Origin: Burkholderiales bacterium 8X
GTDB taxonomy: Bacteria; Pseudomonadota; Gammaproteobacteria; Burkholderiales; Burkholderiaceae_C
Direction of reading: 5' to 3'
Length of the DNA stretch: 64,000 bases
Assembly: GCA_902506565.1 (NCBI GenBank)
Contig: LR732703.1
Span: 1,906,025-1,970,024 of the forward strand
The translations under genes were made by a program, and so were the position numbers. Within the stretch, counting starts at the first letter, position 1, and each line of letters begins with the position of its first letter. Shown piece by piece: positions 9,050 through 18,217 of this stretch. The notes beneath the pieces are model-generated. The model saw nothing but the letters and a program-made list of their open reading frames with translations. It searched no databases and was not told the origin of the DNA.

Positions 9050-11461
9050 ATGAACAAATCTTTCAGCCGGTTCCGCCTGCGCAGCGTCGCCGCGGTAGTC
9101 GCTACCGCGCTTGCCGCCACCGCCGCATGGGCCGTCGAGCCCTTCACCGTGCGGGACATCCGGGTCGAAGGTCTGCAGCGGGTCGAGCCCGGCACCATCT
9201 TCGCGTCGATGCCGCTGCGGGTCGGCGACACCTATAACGACGACCGCGGTTCGGCCGCCATCCGCGCTCTGTTCGACCTGGGCCTCTTCAAGGACGTTCG
9301 CATCGACGTGAGCGGCAACGTGGTGGTCGTCATCGTCGAAGAGCGGCCCACCATCGCCGACGTCGACTTCGTCGGCACCAAGGAGTTCGACAAGGCGGCC
9401 TTGCAGAAGGCACTGCGCGACGTCGGTCTCGCCGACGGCAGGCCTTACGACAAGGCACTGGCCGACCGGGCCGAGCAAGAACTCAAGCGCCAATACATCA
9501 GCCGAAGCCTCTACAACGCACAGGTGGTGACCACGGTCACGCCGATCGAGCGCAATCGCGTCAACCTGACCTTCACGGTGACCGAAGGCGAGCCCGCACG
9601 CATTCGCGAAGTGCGGGTGGTCGGCAACAAGGCCTTCAGCGAAGGCACGCTGCTCGACCTGTTCGACCAGGACAGCGGCGGCTGGTTGAGCTGGTACACC
9701 AAGTCGAACCAGTATTCCCGCGCCAAGCTCAACGCCGACCTCGAAACCCTTCGGTCGTACTACATCACCCGCGGCTACCTCGAGTTCCGCATCGACTCGA
9801 CCCAGGTCGCGATTTCGCCGGACCGGCAGGACCTTTCGGTCACGGTGAACATCACCGAGGGCGAGAAGTTCGTGGTGTCGGGCGTCAAGCTCGAGGGCAA
9901 CTACCTCGGCCGCGACGACGAGTTCAAGTCGCTGGTCACCATCACGCCCGGCGAGCCGTACAACGGCGAACAGGTCACCGAGACCACCAAGGCGTTCACC
10001 GACTACTTCGGTACCTTCGGCTATGCCTTCGCACGCGTGCAGGCGACGCCGGAAATCGACCGCACCAACAACCGGGTGACGATGACCCTGCAGGCGGAGC
10101 CGTCGCGGCGCGTCTACGTTCGCCGGGTCGCCGTCGGAGGCAACAACCGGACCCGCGACGAAGTCATCCGCCGCGAGTTCCGCCAGTACGAAGCGTCCTG
10201 GTACGACGGTGACAAGATCAAGCTCTCGCGCGACCGGGTCGACCGGCTCGGCTTCTTCACCGAGGTGAATGTCGACACGCAAGAGGTGCCGGGTACGCCC
10301 GACCAGGTCGACCTCACGGTCAACGTGGCCGAGAAGCCGACCGGCACGCTGCAGCTCGGCGCCGGCTTCTCGAGCGCAGAAAAGGTTTCGCTCACCTTCG
10401 GCATCGCGCAGGAAAACGTCTTCGGCTCCGGCAACTACCTGGGCGTCCAGGTCAATACCAGCAAGTACGCCCGCACGCTGTCGCTCACCACGACCGATCC
10501 GTACTTCACCAAGGACGGCATCTCGCGCAGCATCAGCGTCTTCCACACCACCACCCGACCGTACTACACGGTCGACGGCGACTACCGGCTGGTGAACGAG
10601 GGCGGCAACATCCGCTTCGGCGTTCCGTTCAGCGAAGTCGACACGGTCTTCTTCGGCATCGGGCTGGAGCGCTACCGCTTCGACCCGGGCAGCAACATCG
10701 CCTTCCTCACGCCCCAGTCGTACCGCAGCTACTTCGGTTGCAACACGAGCTCGATCGGCACCGTCTCCTGTACGGACGACAGCGTCTTCGGCGTGCCGGT
10801 CACGGTGGGCTGGTCGCGCGACGACCGCGACAGCGCGCTGGTCCCGACCAAGGGCCGCCTGCAACGCGCCAATCTCGAAGTGGGCGTCGGCGGCGACATG
10901 AAGTACGTCAAGACGAACTACCAGTACCAGCAGTTCTTCCCGATCACCAAGCAATACACCTTCGCGATCAACGGCGAGCTCGGCTATGCGCGTGCCTACG
11001 GCGGCAAGCCCTTCCCGATCTTCAAGAACTTCTATGCCGGTGGCCTGGGTTCGATCCGCGGCTTCGAGCAGAACTCGCTCGGTCCGCGCGACGTGCCGCT
11101 GCTCGGACAAACCGAAGGCGCTGCGCTCGGCGGCACCAAGAAGGCGGTCTTCAATGCAGAGCTGAGCACGCCGTTCCCGGGTGCCGGCAACGATCGCACC
11201 CTGCGCCTCTACGGCTTCTTCGACGTCGGCAACGTATTCGGCACTCGCAGCCCGCTCACCACCGATGCGCAGTGGAAGGCACAGCAGCGGCTGCGTGCCT
11301 CGGTCGGCCTCGGCATCAGCTGGATCTCGCCGCTCGGACCCCTGCGCCTGGCCTACGCCTTCCCGGTGAAGTCGCAGAAGGAAGACCTGACGGACCCTCT
11401 GAATCCGATCCCCAAGGATAGAATTCAGCGGCTCCAATTCCAGATCGGAACCTCGTTCTAA
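9050..11461 (+). CDS. bamA: Outer membrane protein assembly factor BamA
   Basis: Central beta-barrel of the BAM complex that inserts outer-membrane proteins. The 803-residue product has a signal peptide (residues 1-28, cleaving after AAWA), five POTRA-type repeats (starting FTVRDIRVEGLQRV) and a C-terminal barrel. The conserved RGF motif of loop 6 is seen in SIRGFEQNS near residues 670-672, and the protein ends in Phe. I chose the ATG at MNKSFSRFRLRS because it makes a proper signal peptide; an in-frame ATG 33 bases upstream is possible. The stop overlaps the skp start as TAATG. Confidence 0.96.
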   Translation: MNKSFSRFRLRSVAAVVATALAATAAWAVEPFTVRDIRVEGLQRVEPGTIFASMPLRVGDTYNDDRGSAAIRALFDLGLFKDVRIDVSGNVVVVIVEERPTIADVDFVGTKEFDKAALQKALRDVGLADGRPYDKALADRAEQELKRQYISRSLYNAQVVTTVTPIERNRVNLTFTVTEGEPARIREVRVVGNKAFSEGTLLDLFDQDSGGWLSWYTKSNQYSRAKLNADLETLRSYYITRGYLEFRIDSTQVAISPDRQDLSVTVNITEGEKFVVSGVKLEGNYLGRDDEFKSLVTITPGEPYNGEQVTETTKAFTDYFGTFGYAFARVQATPEIDRTNNRVTMTLQAEPSRRVYVRRVAVGGNNRTRDEVIRREFRQYEASWYDGDKIKLSRDRVDRLGFFTEVNVDTQEVPGTPDQVDLTVNVAEKPTGTLQLGAGFSSAEKVSLTFGIAQENVFGSGNYLGVQVNTSKYARTLSLTTTDPYFTKDGISRSISVFHTTTRPYYTVDGDYRLVNEGGNIRFGVPFSEVDTVFFGIGLERYRFDPGSNIAFLTPQSYRSYFGCNTSSIGTVSCTDDSVFGVPVTVGWSRDDRDSALVPTKGRLQRANLEVGVGGDMKYVKTNYQYQQFFPITKQYTFAINGELGYARAYGGKPFPIFKNFYAGGLGSIRGFEQNSLGPRDVPLLGQTEGAALGGTKKAVFNAELSTPFPGAGNDRTLRLYGFFDVGNVFGTRSPLTTDAQWKAQQRLRASVGLGISWISPLGPLRLAYAFPVKSQKEDLTDPLNPIPKDRIQRLQFQIGTSF

Positions 11462-11997
11462 TGATTTCCACGGTTCGCACCCTGGGTGCGTTGCTCATTC
11501 CCGCGTTCGCTTTGGCTGCCAGCCCCGCCATGGCCGCGGATCCGGTCGAGGCTTTTCGCATCGGCTTCGTCAACCCGGATCGGGTCTTGAAAGAAGCCCA
11601 GCCGGCAAAGAGTGCACAAGCCAAGCTCGAAGCCGAATTCCTGCGCCGCGAAAAGGACCTCACCTCGCAAGGCGAGTCCCTCAAGAGCGCATCCGAGAAG
11701 TTCGATCGCGAGGCACCCACCCTGGCGGAAAGCCAGCGCGTTTCGCGCCAGCGTGCCCTGGTCGATCAAGACCGCGAGTTCCAGCGCAAACGCCGTGAGT
11801 TCCAGGAAGACCTGAACGCTCGCAAGAACGAAGAGCTGCAGCAGCTCTACGAACGCGCCAATCGCGTGGTCAAGCAGGTCGCCGAAGCCGAGAAGTACGA
11901 CGCCATCCTGCAAGAGGCGATCTACATCAATCCCAAGCACGACATCACCGACAAGGTGATCAAGGCGCTCAACGCCTCGTCCAACGGCGGCAAGTAG
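11461..11997 (+). CDS. skp: Periplasmic chaperone Skp/OmpH
   Basis: Periplasmic trimeric chaperone that carries unfolded outer-membrane proteins to BamA. The 178-residue protein has a signal peptide ending SPAMA at about residue 24, then [12 protein letters not shown], typical of the OmpH family, and a long charged helical region rich in Lys, Glu and Gln that would form the coiled-coil tentacles. The ATG overlaps the bamA stop by one base. Confidence 0.94.
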   Translation: MISTVRTLGALLIPAFALAASPAMAADPVEAFRIGFVNPDRVLKEAQPAKSAQAKLEAEFLRREKDLTSQGESLKSASEKFDREAPTLAESQRVSRQRALVDQDREFQRKRREFQEDLNARKNEELQQLYERANRVVKQVAEAEKYDAILQEAIYINPKHDITDKVIKALNASSNGGK

Positions 11998-12010
11998 TCG
12001 CTCTTCGCCT

Positions 12011-12997
12011 GTGGCACTCCGGCTAGGCGAAATCGTCGACCACCTCGGGGGCGAACTCCATGGCGATCCGAGCCTGTCGATCGAGCGGCTCGCGCCGCTG
12101 CAGTCCGCCGATTCGCAGGCGCTGAGCTTTCTCAGCAATTCGAAGTACCTGAAGGAACTGGCGTCGAGCCAGGCAGCTTGCGTCATCGTCAAGCCCGACC
12201 AGCGCGAAGCCGCCGCGCGCCGCGGCGCCTACATCGCGACGCCCGATCCGTATCTCTATTTCGCGAAGCTGACGCAACTCTGGAAGCGAACCCACGCCCG
12301 TGAAGCCGGGTCGCGGATTCATCCGAGCGCGGCCATCGATCCTGAATCCTTCGTCGATCCGACCGCACGCATCGGCGCCTTCTGCGTGGTCGAACGGGGT
12401 GCGCGAATCGGCGCCGACACCGTGCTCAAGTCGCGCGTGACCGTCGGCGAAGACTGCCGCATCGGCGCGCGCTGCCTGCTGCACCCGGGCGTCGTGATCG
12501 GCGCCGACGGCTTCGGATTCGCGCCGCAGCAAGGCGCTTGGATCAAGATCGAGCAGCTGGGCGCGGTCCGCGTCGGCGACGACGTGGAGATCGGTGCCAA
12601 TACCTGCATCGATCGCGGCGCACTCGACGACACGGTGATCGAAGACGGGGTCAAGCTCGACAACCTGATCCAGATTGGGCACAACGTCCGGGTCGGCAAG
12701 CACACCGCCATGGCAGGCTGTGTCGGCGTCGCGGGCAGCGCGATCATCGGCGCCCATTGCACCATCGGCGGCGGCGCCATCGTGCTCGGGCACCTCACCC
12801 TGGTCGATGGCGTGAACATCTCGGCCGCGACGGTGGTCACCCGCTCGATCCACCAACCGGGCCACTACACCGGCATGTTTCCCATCGACGACAATGCCGC
12901 CTGGGAAAAAAACGCGGCCACGCTCAAGCAGCTCCACCGCCTCCGCGAACGCCTTCGGGCGCTCGAAAAAAAGACTTCGCCGAACACCGAACCATGA
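12011..12997 (+). CDS. lpxD: UDP-3-O-(3-hydroxyacyl)glucosamine N-acyltransferase
   Basis: Third enzyme of lipid A synthesis, adding the N-linked 3-hydroxyacyl chain to UDP-3-O-acylglucosamine. The 328-residue product has an N-terminal uridine-binding domain ([16 protein letters not shown]) and a left-handed beta-helix of hexapeptide repeats ([44 protein letters not shown]). The C-terminus carries the helix seen in LpxD. The start is GTG with no strong Shine-Dalgarno. Its stop overlaps the fabZ ATG (ATGA). Confidence 0.96.
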   Translation: MALRLGEIVDHLGGELHGDPSLSIERLAPLQSADSQALSFLSNSKYLKELASSQAACVIVKPDQREAAARRGAYIATPDPYLYFAKLTQLWKRTHAREAGSRIHPSAAIDPESFVDPTARIGAFCVVERGARIGADTVLKSRVTVGEDCRIGARCLLHPGVVIGADGFGFAPQQGAWIKIEQLGAVRVGDDVEIGANTCIDRGALDDTVIEDGVKLDNLIQIGHNVRVGKHTAMAGCVGVAGSAIIGAHCTIGGGAIVLGHLTLVDGVNISAATVVTRSIHQPGHYTGMFPIDDNAAWEKNAATLKQLHRLRERLRALEKKTSPNTEP

Positions 12998-13473
12998 ATC
13001 CCGAAACGCCTCCGATCACGCTCGACATCCACCAGGTCCTCAAGCTGCTGCCGCATCGCTATCCGTTTCTTCTGGTGGACCGGGTGCTCGGGATGGAGAA
13101 GGGCAAGCGGATCACGGCGCTCAAGAACGTGACCATGAACGAGCCGTTCTTCAACGGGCACTTTCCGCACCGCCCGGTGATGCCTGGCGTGCTGATGCTC
13201 GAGGCAATGGCACAGGCTGCGGCGCTGCTGTCGTTTTATTCGCTCAACATCGTTCCGGACGAGAACACGGTGTACTACTTCGCCGGCATCGACGGTGCGC
13301 GCTTCAAGCGACCGGTGGAGCCGGGCGACCAGCTCACGCTCGAGGTCGAGCTCGAAAAGCAGCGTACCGGCATGTCGAGGTTCAAGGGCCGCGCATTGGT
13401 CGGGCAAGAGCTCGCGTGCGAAGCCACGTTGATGTGCGCAATGCGCCAGATCAACACGCCGCCACAGGAATGA
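12994..13473 (+). CDS. fabZ: 3-hydroxyacyl-ACP dehydratase FabZ
   Basis: Dehydrates 3-hydroxyacyl-ACP to enoyl-ACP in fatty acid elongation and so competes with LpxA and LpxD for hydroxyacyl-ACP. The 159-residue hot-dog-fold protein shows [13 protein letters not shown] and the catalytic segment [12 protein letters not shown] with His56, and Glu70 in VLMLEAMAQ. It overlaps lpxD upstream and lpxA downstream, both by four bases (ATGA). Confidence 0.97.
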   Translation: MNPETPPITLDIHQVLKLLPHRYPFLLVDRVLGMEKGKRITALKNVTMNEPFFNGHFPHRPVMPGVLMLEAMAQAAALLSFYSLNIVPDENTVYYFAGIDGARFKRPVEPGDQLTLEVELEKQRTGMSRFKGRALVGQELACEATLMCAMRQINTPPQE

Positions 13474-14258
13474 CCCAGGTCCATTCCACCGCCATCGTCG
13501 ATCCGAAGGCCGAACTCGACGAAGGCGTCATCGTGGGCCCCTACGCGATCATCGGTCGGCATGTGCGCATCGGTGCCGGTACCCGGGTCGGCCCGCACAG
13601 CGTGATCGACGGACGCACCACCATCGGCCGCGACAACCGCGTCTTCCAGTTCGCATCGCTCGGTGCCGACCCTCAGGACAAGAAATACGCCGGCGAGCCG
13701 ACCGAACTCGTCATCGGCGACCGCAACGTCATTCGCGAGTTCTGCACCTTCAACATCGGCGTGGCGGGCGCGGGCGGCGTGACCCGGGTGGGCAACGACA
13801 ACTGGATCATGGCCTACACCCACATCGCGCACGATTGCCGGGTCGACGACCACACCACCCTTGCCAACAACACCACCTTGGCAGGGCATGTGCACCTGGC
13901 CGACTGGGTGACGGTCGGCGGCTTGACCGGCATCCACCAGTTCGTCTCGGTGGGTGCGCACGCCATGATCGGATTCGCCAGCGCCGTGACGCAGGACGTT
14001 CCGCCTTTCATGCTGGTCGATGGCAATCCGCTCCAGGTGAGCGGCATCAATCGGGTGGGCCTGCAGCGGCGCGACTTCTCGGCGGGCCGGCTGGCTGCGG
14101 TCAAGCAGATGCATCGGCTCCTCTATCGCGAGGGCCGAACGCTCAACGATGCCCGCGAGCAGATTGCCGAACTTGCAACCAAGCTGCCGGAAGCGGCGCC
14201 CGAGGTGGCGATGATGAGCAGCTTCCTCGCAGCCACGACCCGCGGCATCGCGCGTTGA
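13470..14258 (+). CDS. lpxA: UDP-N-acetylglucosamine O-acyltransferase
   Basis: First enzyme of lipid A synthesis, transferring 3-hydroxyacyl from ACP to the 3-OH of UDP-GlcNAc. The 262-residue product is a hexapeptide-repeat beta-helix ([32 protein letters not shown]) with the catalytic-region segment [13 protein letters not shown] and a C-terminal helical part. It overlaps fabZ by four bases and its stop shares one base with the lpxB start. Confidence 0.97.
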   Translation: MTQVHSTAIVDPKAELDEGVIVGPYAIIGRHVRIGAGTRVGPHSVIDGRTTIGRDNRVFQFASLGADPQDKKYAGEPTELVIGDRNVIREFCTFNIGVAGAGGVTRVGNDNWIMAYTHIAHDCRVDDHTTLANNTTLAGHVHLADWVTVGGLTGIHQFVSVGAHAMIGFASAVTQDVPPFMLVDGNPLQVSGINRVGLQRRDFSAGRLAAVKQMHRLLYREGRTLNDAREQIAELATKLPEAAPEVAMMSSFLAATTRGIAR

Positions 14259-15403
14259 TGTCAGAGGCCGCGCCGTCGTTCGCGCTGGTGGCTGGCGAGC
14301 CGTCCGGCGACCTCCTGGCGGGCTTGCTGCTCGATGGCCTGCAGGCGCAATGGCGCTCGCTCAAGGCGGTCGGCATCGGCGGCCCTCGCATGATCGAACG
14401 CGGCTTCGAGACCTGGTGGCCGCAGGAGAAGCTCGCGGTCCGCGGCTATGTCGAGGTGCTGCGTCACTATGCCGAGATCGCCAACATCCGCCGCAAGCTC
14501 CGCGCCCGGCTGATCCAGGAATGGCCGCAGATGTTCATCGGCGTCGATGCGCCCGACTTCAATCTCGAGCTCGAAGCCTCGCTTCGAAGCCGCGGCATGA
14601 AGACCGTGCATTTCGTGTGTCCCTCGATCTGGGCCTGGCGGCCGGAGCGAGTCGAAAAGCTCCGAGCGGCCGCCGATCACGTGCTGTGCATCTTTCCGTT
14701 CGAGCCCGCGTTGCTGGCCGAGTACGGCATCGAGGCCAGCTACGTCGGCCACCCGTTGGCCGATGTGATTCCGATGGAGCCGAACCGTTCCGAAGCGCGG
14801 GCGAGCCTGGGGTTGGACGACGAACATCCGGTGATCGCGCTCTTGCCGGGTAGCCGGCGGTCGGAGGTCAAGTACCTCGCGGCCCGCTTCTTCGAGGCCG
14901 CGGCCCTGATGCAGCGTGCAAAGCCCGGACTTCGCTTCATCGCGCCCGTGCTGCCGCAGTTGCGCGCCGAGGTCGAGCAGGCCGCCGCCGCTGCGGGCAT
15001 GGCGGGGCAGGTCCAGTTGCTCGACGGCCGCTCGCATACCGCCTTGGCCGCCTGCGACGCGACGCTCATCGCGAGCGGCACGGCGACGCTCGAGGCTGCC
15101 TTGTTCAAGCGGCCGATGGTGATCGCCTACAACATGAACCGGGTGTCCTGGGAGCTCATGCGCAGGAAGCAATTGCAGCCGTGGGTCGGCTTGCCCAACA
15201 TCCTCGGCAAGGACTTCGTCGTGCCCGAGCTGCTGCAGGACGATGCGACGCCGCAGGCCTTGTGCGACGCCACGCTGGCCTGGCTCGATGCGCCGGAACG
15301 GGTTCACGCCTTGCAACAACGTTTTTCCGCGCTCCACCTCGAACTGCGGCGCGATACGCCGACACTCTGTGCCCATGCGATCCAGAAAGTTCTCGAAGGC
15401 TGA
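14258..15403 (+). CDS. lpxB: Lipid-A-disaccharide synthase
   Basis: Glycosyltransferase (GT-B fold) that joins UDP-2,3-diacylglucosamine and lipid X into the lipid A disaccharide; 381 residues. The N-terminal AGEPSGDLL motif and the later VGHPLAD and [10 protein letters not shown] segments are diagnostic, and [12 protein letters not shown] marks the nucleotide-sugar site. The ATG overlaps the lpxA stop (TGATG). Its 3' end overlaps rnhB by 29 bases. Confidence 0.97.
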   Translation: MSEAAPSFALVAGEPSGDLLAGLLLDGLQAQWRSLKAVGIGGPRMIERGFETWWPQEKLAVRGYVEVLRHYAEIANIRRKLRARLIQEWPQMFIGVDAPDFNLELEASLRSRGMKTVHFVCPSIWAWRPERVEKLRAAADHVLCIFPFEPALLAEYGIEASYVGHPLADVIPMEPNRSEARASLGLDDEHPVIALLPGSRRSEVKYLAARFFEAAALMQRAKPGLRFIAPVLPQLRAEVEQAAAAAGMAGQVQLLDGRSHTALAACDATLIASGTATLEAALFKRPMVIAYNMNRVSWELMRRKQLQPWVGLPNILGKDFVVPELLQDDATPQALCDATLAWLDAPERVHALQQRFSALHLELRRDTPTLCAHAIQKVLEG

Positions 15404-16097
15404 GCAGGCCCGGCTCCTGTGGGATGTGCCGGGCTTGGTGGCCGGGGTCGACGAGGCCGGCCGCGGCCCGCTCGCAGGCCCGGTGGTGGCCGCCGCCGTG
15501 ATCCTCGACGACACCCGCCCGATCCGCGGCCTCGCCGATTCCAAGACCTTGACTGCGCTGCAGCGCGAACGCCTCAACGATCGCATTCTGGAGCGCGCGC
15601 TTTGCTGCTCGGTGGCCTCCGCGAGCGTCGAGGAAATCGACACGCACAACATCCTCCAGGCCACCATGCTTGCCATGCGGCGGGCCGTGGAGGGCCTCCG
15701 GCTCAAGCCCGCCAAGGTTCTGGTGGACGGCAACCGCTTGCCGATCCTCGACGTGCTGGCCGAAGCCGTGATCAAGGGCGATGCGCTGGTGCGCGCCATT
15801 TCTGCCGCATCGATCCTCGCCAAGGTTCATCGCGACAAGCTCTGCAAGGACCTCGACGCCGAGTTTCCGCACTACGGCTTCGCGGCGCACAAGGGCTACG
15901 GCACGCCCGAGCACATGGAAGCGCTGCTGCGGCATGGCGCCTGCGTGCACCATCGAAGGTCGTTCAGCCCGGTGGCCGCGGCATTGGGCCGGGTGCTGGT
16001 GCAAGAACCCGAAGCCGCCGAGTCGATGTGCAGCGAATCCGCCGAATTCTTCGGGGAGTCGCAAGACCTTCCAAGCGACTCGCGAGCGGCGCAGTGA
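15375..16097 (+). CDS. rnhB: Ribonuclease HII
   Basis: Cleaves RNA in RNA/DNA hybrids, including single misincorporated ribonucleotides. The 240-residue product shows the active-site motif [12 protein letters not shown] with Asp26 and Glu27, and later the conserved [10 protein letters not shown] and [11 protein letters not shown] segments. The ATG lies inside the end of lpxB in another frame, giving [14 protein letters not shown]. It follows lpxB as in many proteobacteria. The C-terminal 30 or so residues look poorly conserved. Confidence 0.94.
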   Translation: MRSRKFSKAEQARLLWDVPGLVAGVDEAGRGPLAGPVVAAAVILDDTRPIRGLADSKTLTALQRERLNDRILERALCCSVASASVEEIDTHNILQATMLAMRRAVEGLRLKPAKVLVDGNRLPILDVLAEAVIKGDALVRAISAASILAKVHRDKLCKDLDAEFPHYGFAAHKGYGTPEHMEALLRHGACVHHRRSFSPVAAALGRVLVQEPEAAESMCSESAEFFGESQDLPSDSRAAQ

Positions 16098-16897
16098 CCG
16101 GCCCGAACGCCTCTGTCGACCTGATCAGCTCCCGGGACAATCCGCTTTTCAAGGAGCTGCGCAAGCTCTCGCAGGATCCGGGTGCCTACCGCAAGGTCGG
16201 CCGTGTCTGGATCGAGGGCGATCATCTCTGCCGTGCGGCAAGGGAGCGCGGCTTGCGTCCGGCGATCGCGGTCTTCGGCGAATCGACCTGGCGTGCCGGA
16301 ACCGCCGAGTGGACCGACGCAGCCGAGCGCAGCGTGGTGTTCGCCGACGCCTTGATGGCCGCGCTGAGCGGTTTGGAATCCCCGGCCGGAATGGGGTTCG
16401 TGCTGGCCATGCCGCCTGCGGGCGAGTTGGTCGCCAACGCACCGACCGTGGTGCTCGACCGGCTGCAGGATGCCGGCAACGTCGGCTCGATACTGCGGAG
16501 CGCCGCCGCCTTCGGTTTCTGGCAGGTGGTCGCCATCAAGGGAACGGCGGCGCTCTGGGCTCCCAAGGTCCTTCGTGCCGGAATGGGCGCGCATTTCGGC
16601 TTGCGGTTGGTAGAGGGCGCCGCGCTCGAGGATCTCGACGCGCTCGAAGTGCCGTGCATCGCGACCAGTTCGCACCAGGGCGACTTCCTGCACCGCGCCG
16701 AATTGCCTCATCCATGCGCATGGCTGCTGGGGAACGAAGGGCAAGGGTTGTCGTCCGAGATGGCCGGCCGCGCCAGCCGCCACTTGCGGATCGCGCAACC
16801 CGGCGGCGAGGAGTCGCTGAACGTGGCCGCGGCCGCCGCGATCTGCCTTCATGCGAGCGCCGCCGCAGCCTCGATGCAGGGCGGGCCGCGGCTATAA
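16094..16897 (+). CDS. TrmH/SpoU family RNA 2'-O-methyltransferase
   Basis: Predicted S-adenosylmethionine-dependent 2'-O-ribose methyltransferase of rRNA or tRNA, 267 residues, with the knotted SPOUT fold. Motifs seen: [22 protein letters not shown] (motif 1, Asn/Arg), [11 protein letters not shown] (motif 2) and [16 protein letters not shown] (motif 3). The N-terminal substrate-binding part starts at [11 protein letters not shown]. The start is GTG overlapping the rnhB stop as GTGA. The target base is unknown. The TAA stop lies within the likely -10 box of the carA promoter. Confidence 0.9.
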   Translation: MTGPNASVDLISSRDNPLFKELRKLSQDPGAYRKVGRVWIEGDHLCRAARERGLRPAIAVFGESTWRAGTAEWTDAAERSVVFADALMAALSGLESPAGMGFVLAMPPAGELVANAPTVVLDRLQDAGNVGSILRSAAAFGFWQVVAIKGTAALWAPKVLRAGMGAHFGLRLVEGAALEDLDALEVPCIATSSHQGDFLHRAELPHPCAWLLGNEGQGLSSEMAGRASRHLRIAQPGGEESLNVAAAAAICLHASAAAASMQGGPRL

Positions 16898-16898
16898 T
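16871..16898 (+). promoter_or_regulatory. Likely carAB promoter
   Basis: A perfect -10 hexamer TATAAT lies at 16893-16898, overlapping the stop codon of the upstream methyltransferase gene. A weak -35 (TCGATG, 3 of 6 matches) is at 16871-16876 with a 16-base spacer. The carA start is about 120 bases downstream, leaving a leader long enough for pyrimidine or arginine control, though I see no clear attenuator in it. Confidence 0.5.
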
Positions 16899-17017
16899 CA
16901 AGGGCTTTCCCGCTCACACCCCGCCCACAGCGCACGCTAGCCACTCCTCGACGAAAGTCGCGATCCCGAGAGTCATTCGATGGGTTCGCTTTGGGCGTCA
17001 TCCATCCGGAGATCCCA

Positions 17018-18217
17018 GTGCTTTTGTCTCTCAAGGGAAGATTCCCGCCCGCCATCCTGGCGCTCGCAGACGGCACGATTTTCGTTGGCAGCTCGATCGG
17101 CGCGCAGGGCGCCACCACCGGCGAAGTCGTGTTCAACACGGCCATGACCGGCTACCAGGAAATCCTGACCGATCCGAGTTATTGCCAGCAGATCGTGACG
17201 CTGACCTATCCGCACATCGGCAACTACGGCACCAACCACGAGGATATCGAAGCCGACAAGGTCTATGCGGCCGGCTTGATCATCAAGGACCTGCCGCTCC
17301 TCGCATCCAACTTTCGCCAGACCGAGACGCTCGACCAATACCTGGCGCGCAACAAGACGGTCGCAATCGCGAACATCGATACCCGAAAGCTGACCCGGCA
17401 CCTGCGCACCCACGGGGCGCAGAACGGCTGCATCGTGGGACTGCCGGAAGGCGGCGAGGTCAGCCAGGCGCAGATCGACCAAGCCATCGCGGCCGCCAAG
17501 GCAGCACCCGACATGGCCGGCCTCGACCTGGCCAAGGTGGTCTCGGTCAAGGAAACCTACGAATGGACCCAGACCGAATGGAAGCTGGTGCATGTCGACG
17601 GCAAGCCCGGCTACGGCGTGCAGATCACGCCGAAGTTCCACGTGGTGGCCTACGACTACGGCATCAAGAAGAACATCCTGCGCATGATCGCGCAGCGCGG
17701 CGCGCGGGTCACCGTCGTGCCCGCGCAAACGCCGGTGGCCGACGTGCTCAAGCTCCAGCCCGACGGCATCTTCCTGGCCAACGGCCCCGGCGATCCGGAG
17801 CCCTGCGACTACGCGATCGAGGCCACGCGCGAATTGATCGAGACCGGCATCCCGGTGTTCGGCATCTGCCTCGGCCATCAGATCATGGCGCTCGCCTCGG
17901 GCGCCAAGACCTTCAAGATGAAGTTCGGCCATCACGGCGCCAATCATCCGGTCAAGGACCTCGACAACGGCCGGGTCAGCATTACCAGCCAGAACCACGG
18001 CTTCGCGGTCGACGAGAAGACCCTTCCTGCCAACCTGCGGGCCACCCACGTGAGCCTGTTCGACAACACCCTCCAGGGCCTGGCCCGCACCGACAAGCCG
18101 GCTTTCTGCTTCCAGGGCCACCCGGAAGCCTCGCCGGGGCCGCACGATGTCGGCTACCTGTTCGATCGCTTCACGGCACTCATGCAAAGTTACAAGGAAG
18201 GCCAGAAGAATGCCTAA
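17018..18217 (+). CDS. carA: Carbamoyl-phosphate synthase small subunit (glutaminase)
   Basis: Hydrolyses glutamine and channels ammonia to CarB for carbamoyl phosphate, the shared precursor of arginine and pyrimidines. The 399-residue product has the N-terminal CPSase domain ([15 protein letters not shown]) and a class I glutamine amidotransferase domain with nucleophile Cys284 in FGICLGHQ and the His368/Glu370 pair in QGHPEASPG. The start is a GTG six bases after GGAG; in-frame ATG and other codons further upstream lack support. The last eight bases overlap carB. Confidence 0.96.
   Translation: MLLSLKGRFPPAILALADGTIFVGSSIGAQGATTGEVVFNTAMTGYQEILTDPSYCQQIVTLTYPHIGNYGTNHEDIEADKVYAAGLIIKDLPLLASNFRQTETLDQYLARNKTVAIANIDTRKLTRHLRTHGAQNGCIVGLPEGGEVSQAQIDQAIAAAKAAPDMAGLDLAKVVSVKETYEWTQTEWKLVHVDGKPGYGVQITPKFHVVAYDYGIKKNILRMIAQRGARVTVVPAQTPVADVLKLQPDGIFLANGPGDPEPCDYAIEATRELIETGIPVFGICLGHQIMALASGAKTFKMKFGHHGANHPVKDLDNGRVSITSQNHGFAVDEKTLPANLRATHVSLFDNTLQGLARTDKPAFCFQGHPEASPGPHDVGYLFDRFTALMQSYKEGQKNA

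Noticed and set aside
9044..11437. Antisense open frame of about 800 codons opposite bamA
   Set aside because: Shadow of a strongly biased gene; no start signal and no family resemblance.
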